This document shows positions 25,925 through 34,591 of a DNA stretch of 64,000 bases, one piece after another. The first letter of the stretch is position 1. The number at the start of each line of letters is the position of its first letter. A program made the position numbers and the translations under genes. Source of the stretch: Actinocatenispora sp963805605 (GTDB taxonomy: Bacteria > Actinomycetota > Actinomycetes > Mycobacteriales > Micromonosporaceae); the NCBI GenBank assembly GCA_963805605.1, contig CAWDUX010000002.1, forward strand, positions 2,790,001-2,854,000. Direction: 5' to 3'. A model generated the notes under the pieces. It searched no databases and was not told the origin of the DNA. It saw only the letters and a list, made by a program, of their open reading frames with translations.

Positions 25925-27352
25925 ATGAGCAGCACCCCACCTCCCGCTCTCCCCGCTCCTCCCACCGCTGTGACCCCGGCCCGTACCGGTGCCCTCGCCA
26001 GTACCTTCCGGGCCCTGCGGGTACGCAACTACCGGCTCTTCTCCGTCGGCCAGGTCGTGTCCCTGATCGGTAACTGGATGCAGTTCACCGCCCAGGACTG
26101 GACGGTGCTGCACCTGACCCACAACTCGGGTAGCGCCCTCGGCTGGGTCACCGCCCTGCAGTTCCTGCCGGTGGTGCTGCTCACCCTCTACGGCGGCAAG
26201 CTCGCCGACCGGTACGACAAGCGCACCCTGCTGCGCTTCACCAACCTCGGTGCCGGTGCGGTCGCCCTGGCCCTGGGCGTACTGACCATCACCGGGCAGA
26301 TCCAGCTGTGGCACGTGCTGCTGCTCGCCGCGTGCCTCGGTACCACCAACGCCATCGACAACCCGGCCCGGCAGGCGTTCGTCTCCGAGATGGTCGGCTC
26401 CGAACTGCTGCCCAACGCCATCTCGCTCAACGGGGCGGTCTTCAACGCCGCGCGCATCGTCGGCCCGGCGATCGCCGGGGTGGCCATCTCGCTGATCGGT
26501 ACCGGCCCGGTGTTCCTGGTCAACTGCCTCACCTACGCCGCCACCGTGACCGCGCTGAGCATGATGCGTCCCGGTGAACTGCACCGCTCGGTCAACCGTC
26601 GGCGCCAGCCGGCCCGGATCGTCGACGGTCTCCGGTACGCCGCGGGTCGCCCGGACCTGCTGCTGCCGATGGGGCTGATGCTGGTCATCGGTGCGCTGGG
26701 CTTCAACTTCCAGCTCACTTTGGCGCTGGTGTCGCGGACGGTGTTCCACCGCGGTGCGGCCTCTTTCGGGCTGCTCACCACCATGCTGGCGCTCGGCGCG
26801 CTGGCCGGTGCGCTCGCCTCCGGTCGCCGCCCCGGCCGGCCCTCGTCGTACATGGTGATCGTGGGCGCGTTCGGGTTCGGGGTGTTCGAGACCCTGGCCG
26901 GTTTCGCGCCCGGCTACCTGGCCGAGGCCGGCCTGCTGGTACTGACCGGGTTCTTCATGATCTATCTGGCGCAGGCGGCCAACCAGCGCATCCAGCTCGG
27001 CGTCAGCGAGGCGTTCCGGGGTCGGGTGATGGCCCTCTACGTACTGGTGTTCCAGGGCTCCACGCCGATCTTCGCGCCGATGATCGGCTGGCTCGCCGAG
27101 TACTTCGGTGCCCGTTCCAGCCTGTGGGTGGGTGGCCTCGCCTCGATCCTGGCCGCGGCCGCGGTGCTGGCGTACCGGTCGAAGCGACGTGGGGTCCGGC
27201 TCCGACTGCACGCCCGGCCGCTGCCGCACCTGCACCTCACCGAGCCCACCCGCCTCACCGAGCCCACCCGCCTCACCGAGCCCACCCGCCTGCCTGAGCC
27301 CACCGATGTCGGTGTACGCATCCCGGTCGGCCGGGCGCGGGTCGCCCGCTGA
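25925..27352 (+). CDS. MFS exporter (EntS/MFS_3 type) under MarR control
   Basis: A 475-residue transporter with about 12 membrane segments. Typical MFS_3 marks are RNYRLFSVGQVVSLIGNWMQ, YGGKLADRYDKRTLLR as the loop 2-3 motif, and NAIDNPARQAFVSEMVG; members export siderophores, drugs or metabolites. The ATG at 25925 lies 12-15 bases after GAGGAGG, slightly far. The C-terminal tail contains three and a half copies of a Leu-Thr-Glu-Pro-Thr-Arg hexapeptide encoded by an 18-bp tandem repeat. The marR-like gene just upstream suggests induction by substrate. The substrate is unknown. Confidence 0.9.
   Translation: MSSTPPPALPAPPTAVTPARTGALASTFRALRVRNYRLFSVGQVVSLIGNWMQFTAQDWTVLHLTHNSGSALGWVTALQFLPVVLLTLYGGKLADRYDKRTLLRFTNLGAGAVALALGVLTITGQIQLWHVLLLAACLGTTNAIDNPARQAFVSEMVGSELLPNAISLNGAVFNAARIVGPAIAGVAISLIGTGPVFLVNCLTYAATVTALSMMRPGELHRSVNRRRQPARIVDGLRYAAGRPDLLLPMGLMLVIGALGFNFQLTLALVSRTVFHRGAASFGLLTTMLALGALAGALASGRRPGRPSSYMVIVGAFGFGVFETLAGFAPGYLAEAGLLVLTGFFMIYLAQAANQRIQLGVSEAFRGRVMALYVLVFQGSTPIFAPMIGWLAEYFGARSSLWVGGLASILAAAAVLAYRSKRRGVRLRLHARPLPHLHLTEPTRLTEPTRLTEPTRLPEPTDVGVRIPVGRARVAR
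27235..27306 (+). repeat. 18-bp minisatellite in the MFS C-terminal tail
   Basis: CCTCACCGAGCCCACCCG occurs three times exactly (27235-27252, 27253-27270, 27271-27288), followed by a degenerate fourth copy. The unit length keeps the frame and encodes LTEPTR. Copy number is likely to vary between strains. Confidence 0.9.
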
Positions 27353-27410
27353 CCGCCCGGTAGCGCGGAACTCGGGTGCACCTGTCGTAGGGGTGTGCCA
27401 GGGTCCCGGT

Positions 27411-28178
27411 ATGCAGAGCAGTGAACTTCTGACACCCGGCCGGTTCCTGGAATGTCTGGCCGCCGACAAGCAGCGGCTGGTCGAGGTCGCGAGGGGCCTC
27501 GACCAGCAGGTGCCCAGTTGCCCGGACTGGACCGTACGTGACCTTGTGCACCATGTCGCCAATGTGTACCTGCACAAGGTGGCCTGTATGCGGCTCGGGC
27601 ACGCACCGGCCGACTGGGCGCCGGAACAGACCGAGCCCGCGCTGGAGCGGCTCGAACGCGCCTACGACGAGCTGGCAGCCGAGTTCGCCACGCGTAAGCC
27701 CACCGACCCGGCGTTCACCTGGTACCCGCCGGACCAGTCCGTCGGGTTCTGGATCCGGCGGATGGCGCAGGAGACCACGGTGCACAGGGTCGACGCCGAG
27801 CAGGCCGCCGGTGCGCTCACCCCGGTGCCCGACGACCTGGCCGGCGACGGCATCGACGAGGTGCTGCGCATCTTCCTGGGCTGGGGCACCGCCAACTTCA
27901 CCGACCTACCGGACGTGGCGGCACTGCTCGCCGAGTCCGACGGCCGGGCGGTCGCGGTCCGCTCCGGGGACCGGGCCTTCCTGATCCGCCCGGCGTCCGG
28001 CGGCGTCCAGGTCGACGCCGACGCGGACACCACCAGCGCGGCGGCCACCATCTCTGGTGCACCGTCGGACCTGCTGCTGTGGCTGTGGAACCGTACCGGT
28101 TCCGACGCTGTACGCCTCGACGGCGACTCCGGACTGATCGGCTACTTCCGGCGGCTGATGGCCGACGCGACCGAATAG
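27411..28178 (+). CDS. Maleylpyruvate-isomerase-family mycothiol-dependent protein
   Basis: A 255-residue protein of the DinB-like four-helix fold. The N-terminal domain has SCPDWTVRDLVHHVANVY, where the first metal-binding His is found, and WIRRMAQETTVHRVDAEQAAG, supplying the further His residues of the three-His metal site; the C-terminal 90 residues match the MDMPI_C extension. Family members use mycothiol as cofactor for isomerisation or thiol transfer. The ATG at 27411 starts just before the conserved helix. It follows the MFS gene by 58 bp and may be co-transcribed, which would suit a detoxification pair with the exporter. The substrate is not known. Confidence 0.85.
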   Translation: MQSSELLTPGRFLECLAADKQRLVEVARGLDQQVPSCPDWTVRDLVHHVANVYLHKVACMRLGHAPADWAPEQTEPALERLERAYDELAAEFATRKPTDPAFTWYPPDQSVGFWIRRMAQETTVHRVDAEQAAGALTPVPDDLAGDGIDEVLRIFLGWGTANFTDLPDVAALLAESDGRAVAVRSGDRAFLIRPASGGVQVDADADTTSAAATISGAPSDLLLWLWNRTGSDAVRLDGDSGLIGYFRRLMADATE

Positions 28179-28235
28179 TGCGGCGTCCGACCCGGCCGGC
28201 ATGAGCGGCGGGCGGTAGGCGCGGGTGGGTCGGTT

Positions 28236-31082
28236 CTACCGCGCACCTGTGCCATCCGTATCGGCGGCGAGGAGCTCGGCCAGGTGCAGACCCCGGCGAT
28301 GGATGAGGTCGTCGAGCTGGGTACGGCAGGAGAAGCCGTCGGCGAGCACGGTGGCCTCGTCGCCGGCGGCGCGTACCGCCGGGAGCAGCGCGGATTCGGC
28401 GACGGCGGTGGAGACCTCGTAGTGGCCGCGTTCGACGCCGAAGTTGCCGGCCAGGCCGCAGCAGCCGCCGACCGCAGCGACTTCTGCGCCGGCGCGGTCG
28501 AGCATCGCCCGGTCGGCGTCCCAGCCCATCACCGCGTGCTGATGGCAGTGTGGCTGGGCCACCACGGTGGTGCCGGACAGGTCCGGTGGGTTCCACTGTG
28601 GACGATATTTGGCCAGGAATTCGGCGAGCGTGTAGATCGCTGCGGCGACCGGCCCGGTGTGCTCGTCGTCGAGCAGTTCGGCCGCGTCGCCACGGAACAC
28701 GGCCGTGCAGGACGGTTCCAGCCCCACCACCGGTACGCCGTCGGAGACGGCCGGCGCGAGCGAGTCGACCGCCCGGCCGAGGATCCGCCGGGCCGCGTCG
28801 AGCTGCCCGGTGGAGATCCAGGTCAGCCCGCAGCACAGGCCCTCCGCCGACAGCCGCACCTCGAAACCGGCGGACTCCAGCACCCGTACGGCGGCGATGC
28901 CGACCCGCGGGTCGAAATGGTCGGTGAAGGTGTCGACCCAGAGCAGTACCGGATCGCGGTCGCCCGACGGCGGACGTTCGGCGCGATGGGCGAACCAGTG
29001 CCGGAAGGTACGGTCGGCGAAGCGCGGCAGTGAGCGCCGGCCGTCCACCCCGGCGAACCGTTTGGCCGCCGCGGACAGCCCCGGTAGCCGCAGCATCGCG
29101 TTGGCCAGGCCGGGCGCCCGGGAGGCCAACCGGGCCCAGCGGGGCAGCCAGCCGAGCGTGTAGTGCGACACCGGCCGCATCCGTTTGCGGTACGTCTGGT
29201 GCAGCACCTCGGCCTTGTAGGTGGCCATGTCCACCCCGGCCGGGCAGTCCGACGAGCAGCCCTTGCAGGCCAGACACAGGTCCAGCGACTCGCGTACCTC
29301 CGGCGAGGCCAGCCCGTGCACCAGCGTGCCGTTGATCGCCTCCTGCAGCACCCTGGCCCGGCCCCGGGTGGTGTCCTTCTCGTCCCGGGTCGCCACGTAC
29401 GACGGGCACATCACGCCGCCGGAGGATGTGTTGTCGGCCCGGCAGGCACCGACCCCGGTGCACCGGTGTACGGCCGTGGTCAGGTCGCCGTGGTCGTGCC
29501 GGTACCGGAACCCGAGGCCGGTACGCACCGGCGGCGCGGCCACCACCCGCAGGTCGGCGTCGACCGGGCGGGGCCGCACGATCACTCCCGGGTTGAGTAC
29601 CCCGTCCGGGTCGAACGCGTCCTTGACCGCGGCGAACGCGCCAAGCGCGGCCGGTGAGTACATCAGCGGCAGCAGCGCACCGCGGGCCCGGCCGTCGCCG
29701 TGCTCACCGGACATCGACCCGCCGTACGAGGCGACCAGCCGGGCCGCGTCGGTCAGGAACTCCCGGAACACCCCGACGCCGCCGTCGGCGAGCGGGAAGT
29801 CGATCCGGACGTGCACGCAGCCGTCACCGAAGTGCCCGTACGGCATTCCGGTCAGGCCACGCTCGGTCATCAGCGCGTCGAACTCCCGCAGGTACGCGCC
29901 GAGCTTCGCGGGCGGGACCGCGGCGTCCTCCCAGCCGGCGTACGCGGGCCGGTTGTCCGCCGAGCGCTGCGACAGCGCCGCGCCCGCCTCCCGGATCTTC
30001 CACAGCGCGGCCATCTGCCGGGTGTCGGTGACCACCAGGCTGTCGGTCGCGTCCGAGTCGGCGATCACCGCTTTCGCGGTGGCGGTCAGTTCCGCCACCG
30101 ATCCGCCACCCAGTTCCGCGAACAGCCAGCCTCGGCCGTCCGGCAGCGCCGGTACCGCACCGCGCTGGTCGCGTACCCGCTCGACGATGCGGATGTCCAG
30201 GCCCTCCAGTGACACCAGCCGGTGCGGGAGCAGCGCCGGCACCGCGTCGGCGGCGGCGGCCATGCTCGGGTAGCCCAGCGCCACGATGATCGAGGCGGTC
30301 GGGCTCCGCACCAGCCGAACCGTCGCGCCGAGCAGGACCGCGCACCCGCCTTCCGTACCGACCAGGGCGCGGGCCACATCGAAGTCGTTCTCGGGCAGCA
30401 GATGCTCCAGCGAGTACCCGGACACCTGCCGGTCGAACCGGCCCAGCTCGGTACGGATGGTCGCCAGGTTGGCCCGGACCACCTCGTGCACCGCGGTCAG
30501 GACCGGCGACGACGCCGGGTCGGCGCCGCGGGTGGCGGTCAGCCGCTCGCCGGTACCGGCCAGCACGTCCAGGTCGACCACGTTGTCGGCGGTCCGGCCG
30601 TACGCGAGGGCACGCGAGCCGCACGAGTTGTTGCCGATCATGCCGCCGAGGGTGCAGCGACTATGCGTGGACGGTTCCGGACCGAACCGCAGCCCGTACT
30701 GCCGGACCGCACGTTGCAGCGCGTCCAGTACGACGCCGGGGCGGACCACAGCGGTGCGGGCCGCCGCGTCGACGTCGGTGATCTGGTCGAGGTGCCGGGA
30801 GAAGTCCAGTACCACCCCGGTGCCGACGGCGTTGCCGGCGATCGACGTCCCACCGCCGCGCGCGGTCAGCGGTGCGCCCGTCTCGCGGCAGACCGCGAGC
30901 ACCGCCGCCACCTCGTCGTCGTGGCGCGGGAAGACCACCGCGGCCGGTGGCACCCGGTACAGCGACGCGTCGGTGGAGTACTCGGCGCGCCGGCGGGTCG
31001 AGGCGTCCACCTCCGCCACGCCCGCGCGTCGCAGCGCGTCGACAAGGCCGCGGGTGTCGGTCACGGTATCCACGCACGACAT
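28236..31082 (-). CDS. FAD-linked oxidase fused to Fe-S reductase (D-lactate/glycolate dehydrogenase type)
   Basis: A 948-residue two-part oxidoreductase. Residues about 40-520 form a PCMH-type FAD domain (LTARGGGTSIAGNAVGTG, then the FAD-linked oxidase C-terminal domain with SGEHGDGRARG). Residues about 560-948 form the GlpC-like part: a cysteine set in HRCTGVGACRADN and MCPSYVA, CLACKGCSSDCP as a 4Fe-4S site, and two CCG motifs (GLCCGLTW, GGCCGLAGNFG). Such fusions oxidise D-lactate or related 2-hydroxyacids and pass electrons to the quinone pool. The ATG at 31082 gives the usual N-terminus; longer upstream frames show no homology. The substrate is inferred from the family. Confidence 0.9.
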   Translation of the reverse strand: MSCVDTVTDTRGLVDALRRAGVAEVDASTRRRAEYSTDASLYRVPPAAVVFPRHDDEVAAVLAVCRETGAPLTARGGGTSIAGNAVGTGVVLDFSRHLDQITDVDAAARTAVVRPGVVLDALQRAVRQYGLRFGPEPSTHSRCTLGGMIGNNSCGSRALAYGRTADNVVDLDVLAGTGERLTATRGADPASSPVLTAVHEVVRANLATIRTELGRFDRQVSGYSLEHLLPENDFDVARALVGTEGGCAVLLGATVRLVRSPTASIIVALGYPSMAAAADAVPALLPHRLVSLEGLDIRIVERVRDQRGAVPALPDGRGWLFAELGGGSVAELTATAKAVIADSDATDSLVVTDTRQMAALWKIREAGAALSQRSADNRPAYAGWEDAAVPPAKLGAYLREFDALMTERGLTGMPYGHFGDGCVHVRIDFPLADGGVGVFREFLTDAARLVASYGGSMSGEHGDGRARGALLPLMYSPAALGAFAAVKDAFDPDGVLNPGVIVRPRPVDADLRVVAAPPVRTGLGFRYRHDHGDLTTAVHRCTGVGACRADNTSSGGVMCPSYVATRDEKDTTRGRARVLQEAINGTLVHGLASPEVRESLDLCLACKGCSSDCPAGVDMATYKAEVLHQTYRKRMRPVSHYTLGWLPRWARLASRAPGLANAMLRLPGLSAAAKRFAGVDGRRSLPRFADRTFRHWFAHRAERPPSGDRDPVLLWVDTFTDHFDPRVGIAAVRVLESAGFEVRLSAEGLCCGLTWISTGQLDAARRILGRAVDSLAPAVSDGVPVVGLEPSCTAVFRGDAAELLDDEHTGPVAAAIYTLAEFLAKYRPQWNPPDLSGTTVVAQPHCHQHAVMGWDADRAMLDRAGAEVAAVGGCCGLAGNFGVERGHYEVSTAVAESALLPAVRAAGDEATVLADGFSCRTQLDDLIHRRGLHLAELLAADTDGTGAR

Positions 31083-31233
31083 CGTCCACCAGTCCACTTC
31101 GTGGACCCGCCCGGCACCCCGATCCCGTGCTCGGTACCGCCCGACAGGTGCTGATTCGGATGCACCGATGCCCCATGCGGCCCCCGTGACAGGATGATGC
31201 GGTGACGGGAAGTCCGGTACCGGCGGAGGGGTC

Positions 31234-31878
31234 GTGAGCCCACGACGCTCCGCCGGTCGACGGCACCCCGGGCCACGCCGGCCGCAGCGGAGCCGGCCCG
31301 CGCCCGAAGGCCCCACCGCCCGGCTGTTCGTCGCCGTCCGGCCGCCCGGTGCGACACTCACCGAACTCGGCCGCTTCGTCGACCAGTTGGCCGTGGTAGG
31401 TGCCGGCGCCCGGGTCACCAATCGGGAATTGTGGCATGTCACCGTCGCGTTCCTCGGCGACGTAGCGGAGGAACAGATCCCGGACGCGTCCGCGGCGCTC
31501 GCCGCGGCCGCCGAACGGGCCGCCCCGGTCCAGCTACGGATCGCCGGCGGCGGGCGCTTCGGGCGGGGCGCCTTCACCGTGCTGTGGGCCGGCATCGCCG
31601 GCCAGACCAGCCAGGACCTGTCGGCTTTCGGTGGCCTGGCCCGCGCGGTGCGCCACGAGCTGCGCCGGGCCCGGCTGCCGTACGACGACAAACCGTTCCG
31701 CCCGCACCTCACCCTGGCCCGACCCGGCGGGAGGCTGCCCGACGAGGAGATCCAGGCCGACGTGGCCGCACTGCACGACTACCAGGGCACACCGTTCGCG
31801 GTGGACGATGTCTGGTTGTTCCGCAGTCGTCTCGGACCGCACCCGAGCCACGAGCCGGTCTCCCGGCACCTGCTGTGA
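31234..31878 (+). CDS. thpR: RNA 2',3'-cyclic phosphodiesterase
   Basis: A 214-residue enzyme of the 2H phosphoesterase superfamily, ThpR/LigT branch, which opens 2',3'-cyclic phosphates on RNA or nucleotides. Both signature motifs are present: His68-Val-Thr70 in LWHVTVAFLG and His158-Leu-Thr160 in FRPHLTLARP. The GTG at 31234 has GGAGGGG just upstream. The first 28 residues are a basic Arg/Pro tail not usual for the family (typical length about 180), so a start nearer RLFVAVRPP is possible. It converges on sepH with 16 bp between stops and a shared hairpin. The physiological substrate is uncertain. Confidence 0.88.
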   Translation: MSPRRSAGRRHPGPRRPQRSRPAPEGPTARLFVAVRPPGATLTELGRFVDQLAVVGAGARVTNRELWHVTVAFLGDVAEEQIPDASAALAAAAERAAPVQLRIAGGGRFGRGAFTVLWAGIAGQTSQDLSAFGGLARAVRHELRRARLPYDDKPFRPHLTLARPGGRLPDEEIQADVAALHDYQGTPFAVDDVWLFRSRLGPHPSHEPVSRHLL

Positions 31879-31889
31879 CCGGGAGACCG
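31856..31889. terminator. Bidirectional hairpin at the thpR/sepH junction
   Basis: CGGTCTCCCGG within the last codons of thpR pairs perfectly with CCGGGAGACCG beyond its stop, around a 12-base loop. It lies between two convergent stop codons and could end both transcripts. Confidence 0.55.
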
Positions 31890-31894
31890 TGCAG

Positions 31895-33085
31895 CTATTG
31901 ACTGTTGCCGTTGCCGAACAGCACGTCGTCCCAGCTCGGCAGCCGGGACCGCTCGCTGGTCGCGCCCTGCTCGCCACGCCGGGGACGCAGCACGGCAAGC
32001 GACGGCACCGCTGGCAGTTCCTTGGACTCCGATTCGTCCTCGGTGAAGCCGGCCAGGCGTTCCCGGGTCTCGGTGGTGGAACGGCGCGGTTCGCCCAGCC
32101 CTGCCGGCCTCACCGGCTCCGCCAGCGCTGCGGGTCGCGCCGGTGCGTCGGCGGCAGCGGCCGCCGGACGGTGGCCCTCCCCGGACGGGCGCAGCGGTTC
32201 GGCGCGTGGCCGCCCGGTCTCGGCCGTCCGGTCTGCGTCGCTGCGCCGGTCACCGGGACCGAACAGCGGGTCGGCGGAGGGCCGTCCGGGCTCGCGCAGC
32301 GGCCTGTCCAGCGTCGTGCGCGCAGTCTCGGGCAGCCGGCGTACCGGTTCCCGCTTCGTCGGGCCGCTGGGCAGACCGTGCCCGGAGCCCTGCCCCGGTC
32401 GGGTGCTGTCCCGGGACCTGCTCGCTTCGGGCCGGGTCAGCGCGTGTCCGGTGCGGGCGGCCGGGCCCCGTTCGGGTACCGGATCCTGACCGAGCAGCGG
32501 TGCCGGCCGCTCGGCGGACAGGAACTGCGCCATGTCGTCGTCGGCGGTGACCACCTGGCGGGCCTTGTCCAGCGCCCAGACCGCCTGCGCGGTGGCCTTT
32601 CCGCTGGCCCAGCTCGCGGTGATCCGCCAGGTGCTGTCCTCGCGCCGGTAGGCGTCCCAGGACACCCCCTCGGCGTCCACCCCGTGCTGCGACAGCCGGC
32701 CGTCCACGATCTCGGCCAGCGTGGCACCACGTTCGGAACTGCGCAGCCGGGTGCGGCGGGCGTGCTGCGCGAGCATGGCACGTTCCTGCAGCACCGGGCC
32801 GGCGTAACGCAGCACCCGGTCCACCGGCACGCCGGCGACCCGGGCGACTTCCTCGGCCGACTCGCCGGACCGGATGCGGGACTGGATGTCCCGAGGTGAC
32901 AGGGCTGCCTCGGCGGCGACCGCGTCGGCTGCGGTGGCGAACTGGCCGCGGGCCGCGGGCCGTTCATGCCGTACCGCCGCGCCGATCCGGTCGTCGATCG
33001 GCAAGGTGAGCAGACGCCCGACCTCGTCCGCGAGCACGAGAGCCTGACCGTCCTCGGAGAGGGCGACGAAGCGCACTGGCCGCAT
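31895..33085 (-). CDS. sepH: Septation protein SepH (DUF3071)
   Basis: A 396-residue cell-division protein. SepH, studied in Streptomyces and mycobacteria, binds FtsZ directly and promotes its assembly. The N-terminal 165 residues are the DUF3071 domain: MRPVRFVALSEDGQALVLAD, a helix-turn-helix (IRSGESAEEVARVAGVPVDR) and the SWDAYRREDSTWRITASW block. Then follows a long disordered Pro/Arg/Glu-rich linker and a short conserved end, SRLPSWDDVLFG. I took the ATG at 33085 with GGAGGA close upstream; a more distal start lacks a site. From memory, the placing next to serC and citrate synthase 2 is also seen in mycobacteria. In sporulating relatives it helps Z-ring ladders form. Confidence 0.93.
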   Translation of the reverse strand: MRPVRFVALSEDGQALVLADEVGRLLTLPIDDRIGAAVRHERPAARGQFATAADAVAAEAALSPRDIQSRIRSGESAEEVARVAGVPVDRVLRYAGPVLQERAMLAQHARRTRLRSSERGATLAEIVDGRLSQHGVDAEGVSWDAYRREDSTWRITASWASGKATAQAVWALDKARQVVTADDDMAQFLSAERPAPLLGQDPVPERGPAARTGHALTRPEASRSRDSTRPGQGSGHGLPSGPTKREPVRRLPETARTTLDRPLREPGRPSADPLFGPGDRRSDADRTAETGRPRAEPLRPSGEGHRPAAAAADAPARPAALAEPVRPAGLGEPRRSTTETRERLAGFTEDESESKELPAVPSLAVLRPRRGEQGATSERSRLPSWDDVLFGNGNSQ

Positions 33086-33110
33086 CGCAGTCCTCCGTCC
33101 CTTCGACACG

Positions 33111-33125
33111 CCGTCAAAATGACGG
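33111..33125 (-). promoter_or_regulatory. Inverted repeat in the sepH upstream region
   Basis: CCGTCA-AAA-TGACGG lies 26 bp upstream of the sepH start, and a second matching pair (CTTCG at 33101, CGAAG at 33131) encloses it. This could be an operator or a leader hairpin; the regulator is unknown. Confidence 0.35.
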
Positions 33126-33281
33126 TACGCCGAAGACTAACCGGTCGGGGCCAGGCCACGCCGCATGTCGATGAGATAGTCGTCAATACCCGGGTACGGA
33201 TGGCGTCACGGTTCCGGCCGCGGTGCGAGCAGGGTCACAGCATGCGGTTACACGTCGTGCCGCGGCGCGCGGTCACGACCT

Positions 33282-34397
33282 CTACAGCCGGGCCGCGACG
33301 TAGTCCACGCACCGGGTCAGCGCCGCCACATCGGCGGGCTCGATCGACGGGAACAGTGCGACCCGCAACTGGTTGCGACCCAGCTTGCGGTACGGCTCGG
33401 TGTCGACGATCCCGTTGGCCCGCAGCACCCCCGACAGGACCGGTGCGGACAGCCGCTCGTCGATGTCGACCGTGCCGACCACCGCGGACCGCAGCGCCGG
33501 CTCGGTCACGAACGGAGTGGCGTAGTCGCAGCTCTCCGCCCAGTCGTAGAGCACGGCCGCGCTCTCCGTGCACCGCTTCACCGCCCAATTCAGGCCACCG
33601 TTGGCCAGCAGCCAGTCGACCTGCTCGGCGGCCAACAGGACGGTCGCCAGCGACGGCGTGTTGTACGTCTGGTCCTTGCGGGAGTTCGCGATGGCGGTGG
33701 CCAGGTCGAGGAACGCCGGAATGTACCGGCCGCTGGTGGCGATCTCCTCCGCACGCGCCAGCGCCGCCGGTGACAGGATCGCCAACCACAACCCACCGTC
33801 GGATCCCAGACACTTCTGCGGCGCGAAGTAGTAGACGTCGGTCTCGGCCAGGTCGACCGGCAGGCCACCGGCCGCACTCGTCGCGTCGTGCAGCATCAGC
33901 GCGTCGCTGCCCACCCGGCGTACCGGTACGGCCGCGCCGGTGGAGGTCTCGTTCTGCGGGGTGCAGTACGTGTCGACAGCGTCCTCGACGACCAGCTGCA
34001 CCGCGCTGCCGGCCGGTGCGGTCCGTACCGTCGGGTCGGCCAGGAACGGGGCGGCGGTGACCGAGTCGACCAGCTTCTGCCCGAACTCGCCGAAGCTGGC
34101 CAGCTGCGCCCGCTCGCGTACCAGCCCGAACGTGGCGACCTCCCAGAACGCGGTGGTGCCGCCGTTGCCCAGGATCACCTCGTACCCGTCGGGTGCGGAG
34201 AACAGTTCGCCGAGACCGCGGCGCAGCCTGGCCACCTGGTCGCGGACGGGCCGCTGACGGTGCGACGTGCCGAGGTACCCGCCGGCCAGCGCGGACAGCG
34301 CACTCACCTGCTCCGGCCGGATCTTGCTGGGGCCGCAGTTGAAGCGCCCGTCGGCGGGCCGCAGCTCGTCGGGGATTCGGATATCGGGCAGATCCAC
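33282..34397 (-). CDS. serC: Phosphoserine aminotransferase
   Basis: A 371-residue PLP-dependent transaminase that converts 3-phosphohydroxypyruvate plus glutamate into 3-phosphoserine, the second step of serine synthesis. Marks: RFNCGPSKIRPEQVSAL near the N-terminus, LGNGGTTAFWEVATFGLV, and DVYYFAPQKCLGSDGGLW, which contains the PLP-binding Lys and is diagnostic for the actinobacterial SerC branch. The GTG at 34397 starts VDLPDIRIPDEL, the usual beginning; a longer frame has no support. PdxH, which makes the PLP it needs, is encoded 1.7 kb away, and serine dehydratase at 41675, so serine metabolism is well represented here. Confidence 0.95.
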   Translation of the reverse strand: MDLPDIRIPDELRPADGRFNCGPSKIRPEQVSALSALAGGYLGTSHRQRPVRDQVARLRRGLGELFSAPDGYEVILGNGGTTAFWEVATFGLVRERAQLASFGEFGQKLVDSVTAAPFLADPTVRTAPAGSAVQLVVEDAVDTYCTPQNETSTGAAVPVRRVGSDALMLHDATSAAGGLPVDLAETDVYYFAPQKCLGSDGGLWLAILSPAALARAEEIATSGRYIPAFLDLATAIANSRKDQTYNTPSLATVLLAAEQVDWLLANGGLNWAVKRCTESAAVLYDWAESCDYATPFVTEPALRSAVVGTVDIDERLSAPVLSGVLRANGIVDTEPYRKLGRNQLRVALFPSIEPADVAALTRCVDYVAARL

Positions 34398-34542
34398 GTC
34401 AGCTCCCGGTGGATGGCACGTGACAGCAGGCGGCGCCGATGCCGTACCTCCATCCTCGCACCGCGCCCGGCACGCACCGTGCCGGCCCCGCCGCGCTGTC
34501 CGCAGTCCCCTGGTCGGGCAGCGCGGCGCCTGGTCGGGCAGC

Positions 34543-34576
34543 ACGGTGCCCCGGAGCCGACGCTCCGGGGCACCGT
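34543..34576 (-). terminator. Terminator hairpin after citrate synthase
   Basis: ACGGTGCCCCGGAGC pairs perfectly with GCTCCGGGGCACCGT around a four-base loop, 16 bases past the minus-strand stop at 34592. Just beyond it, an imperfect 20-bp direct repeat (CTGGTCGGGCAGC, twice, from about 34510 and 34530) is also present. Confidence 0.75.
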
Positions 34577-34591
34577 CGAATCGTGTACCGC

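Noticed and set aside
28236..31712. Longer version of the FAD/Fe-S oxidoreductase
   Set aside because: Residues before the ATG at 31082 show no similarity and run antisense to thpR.
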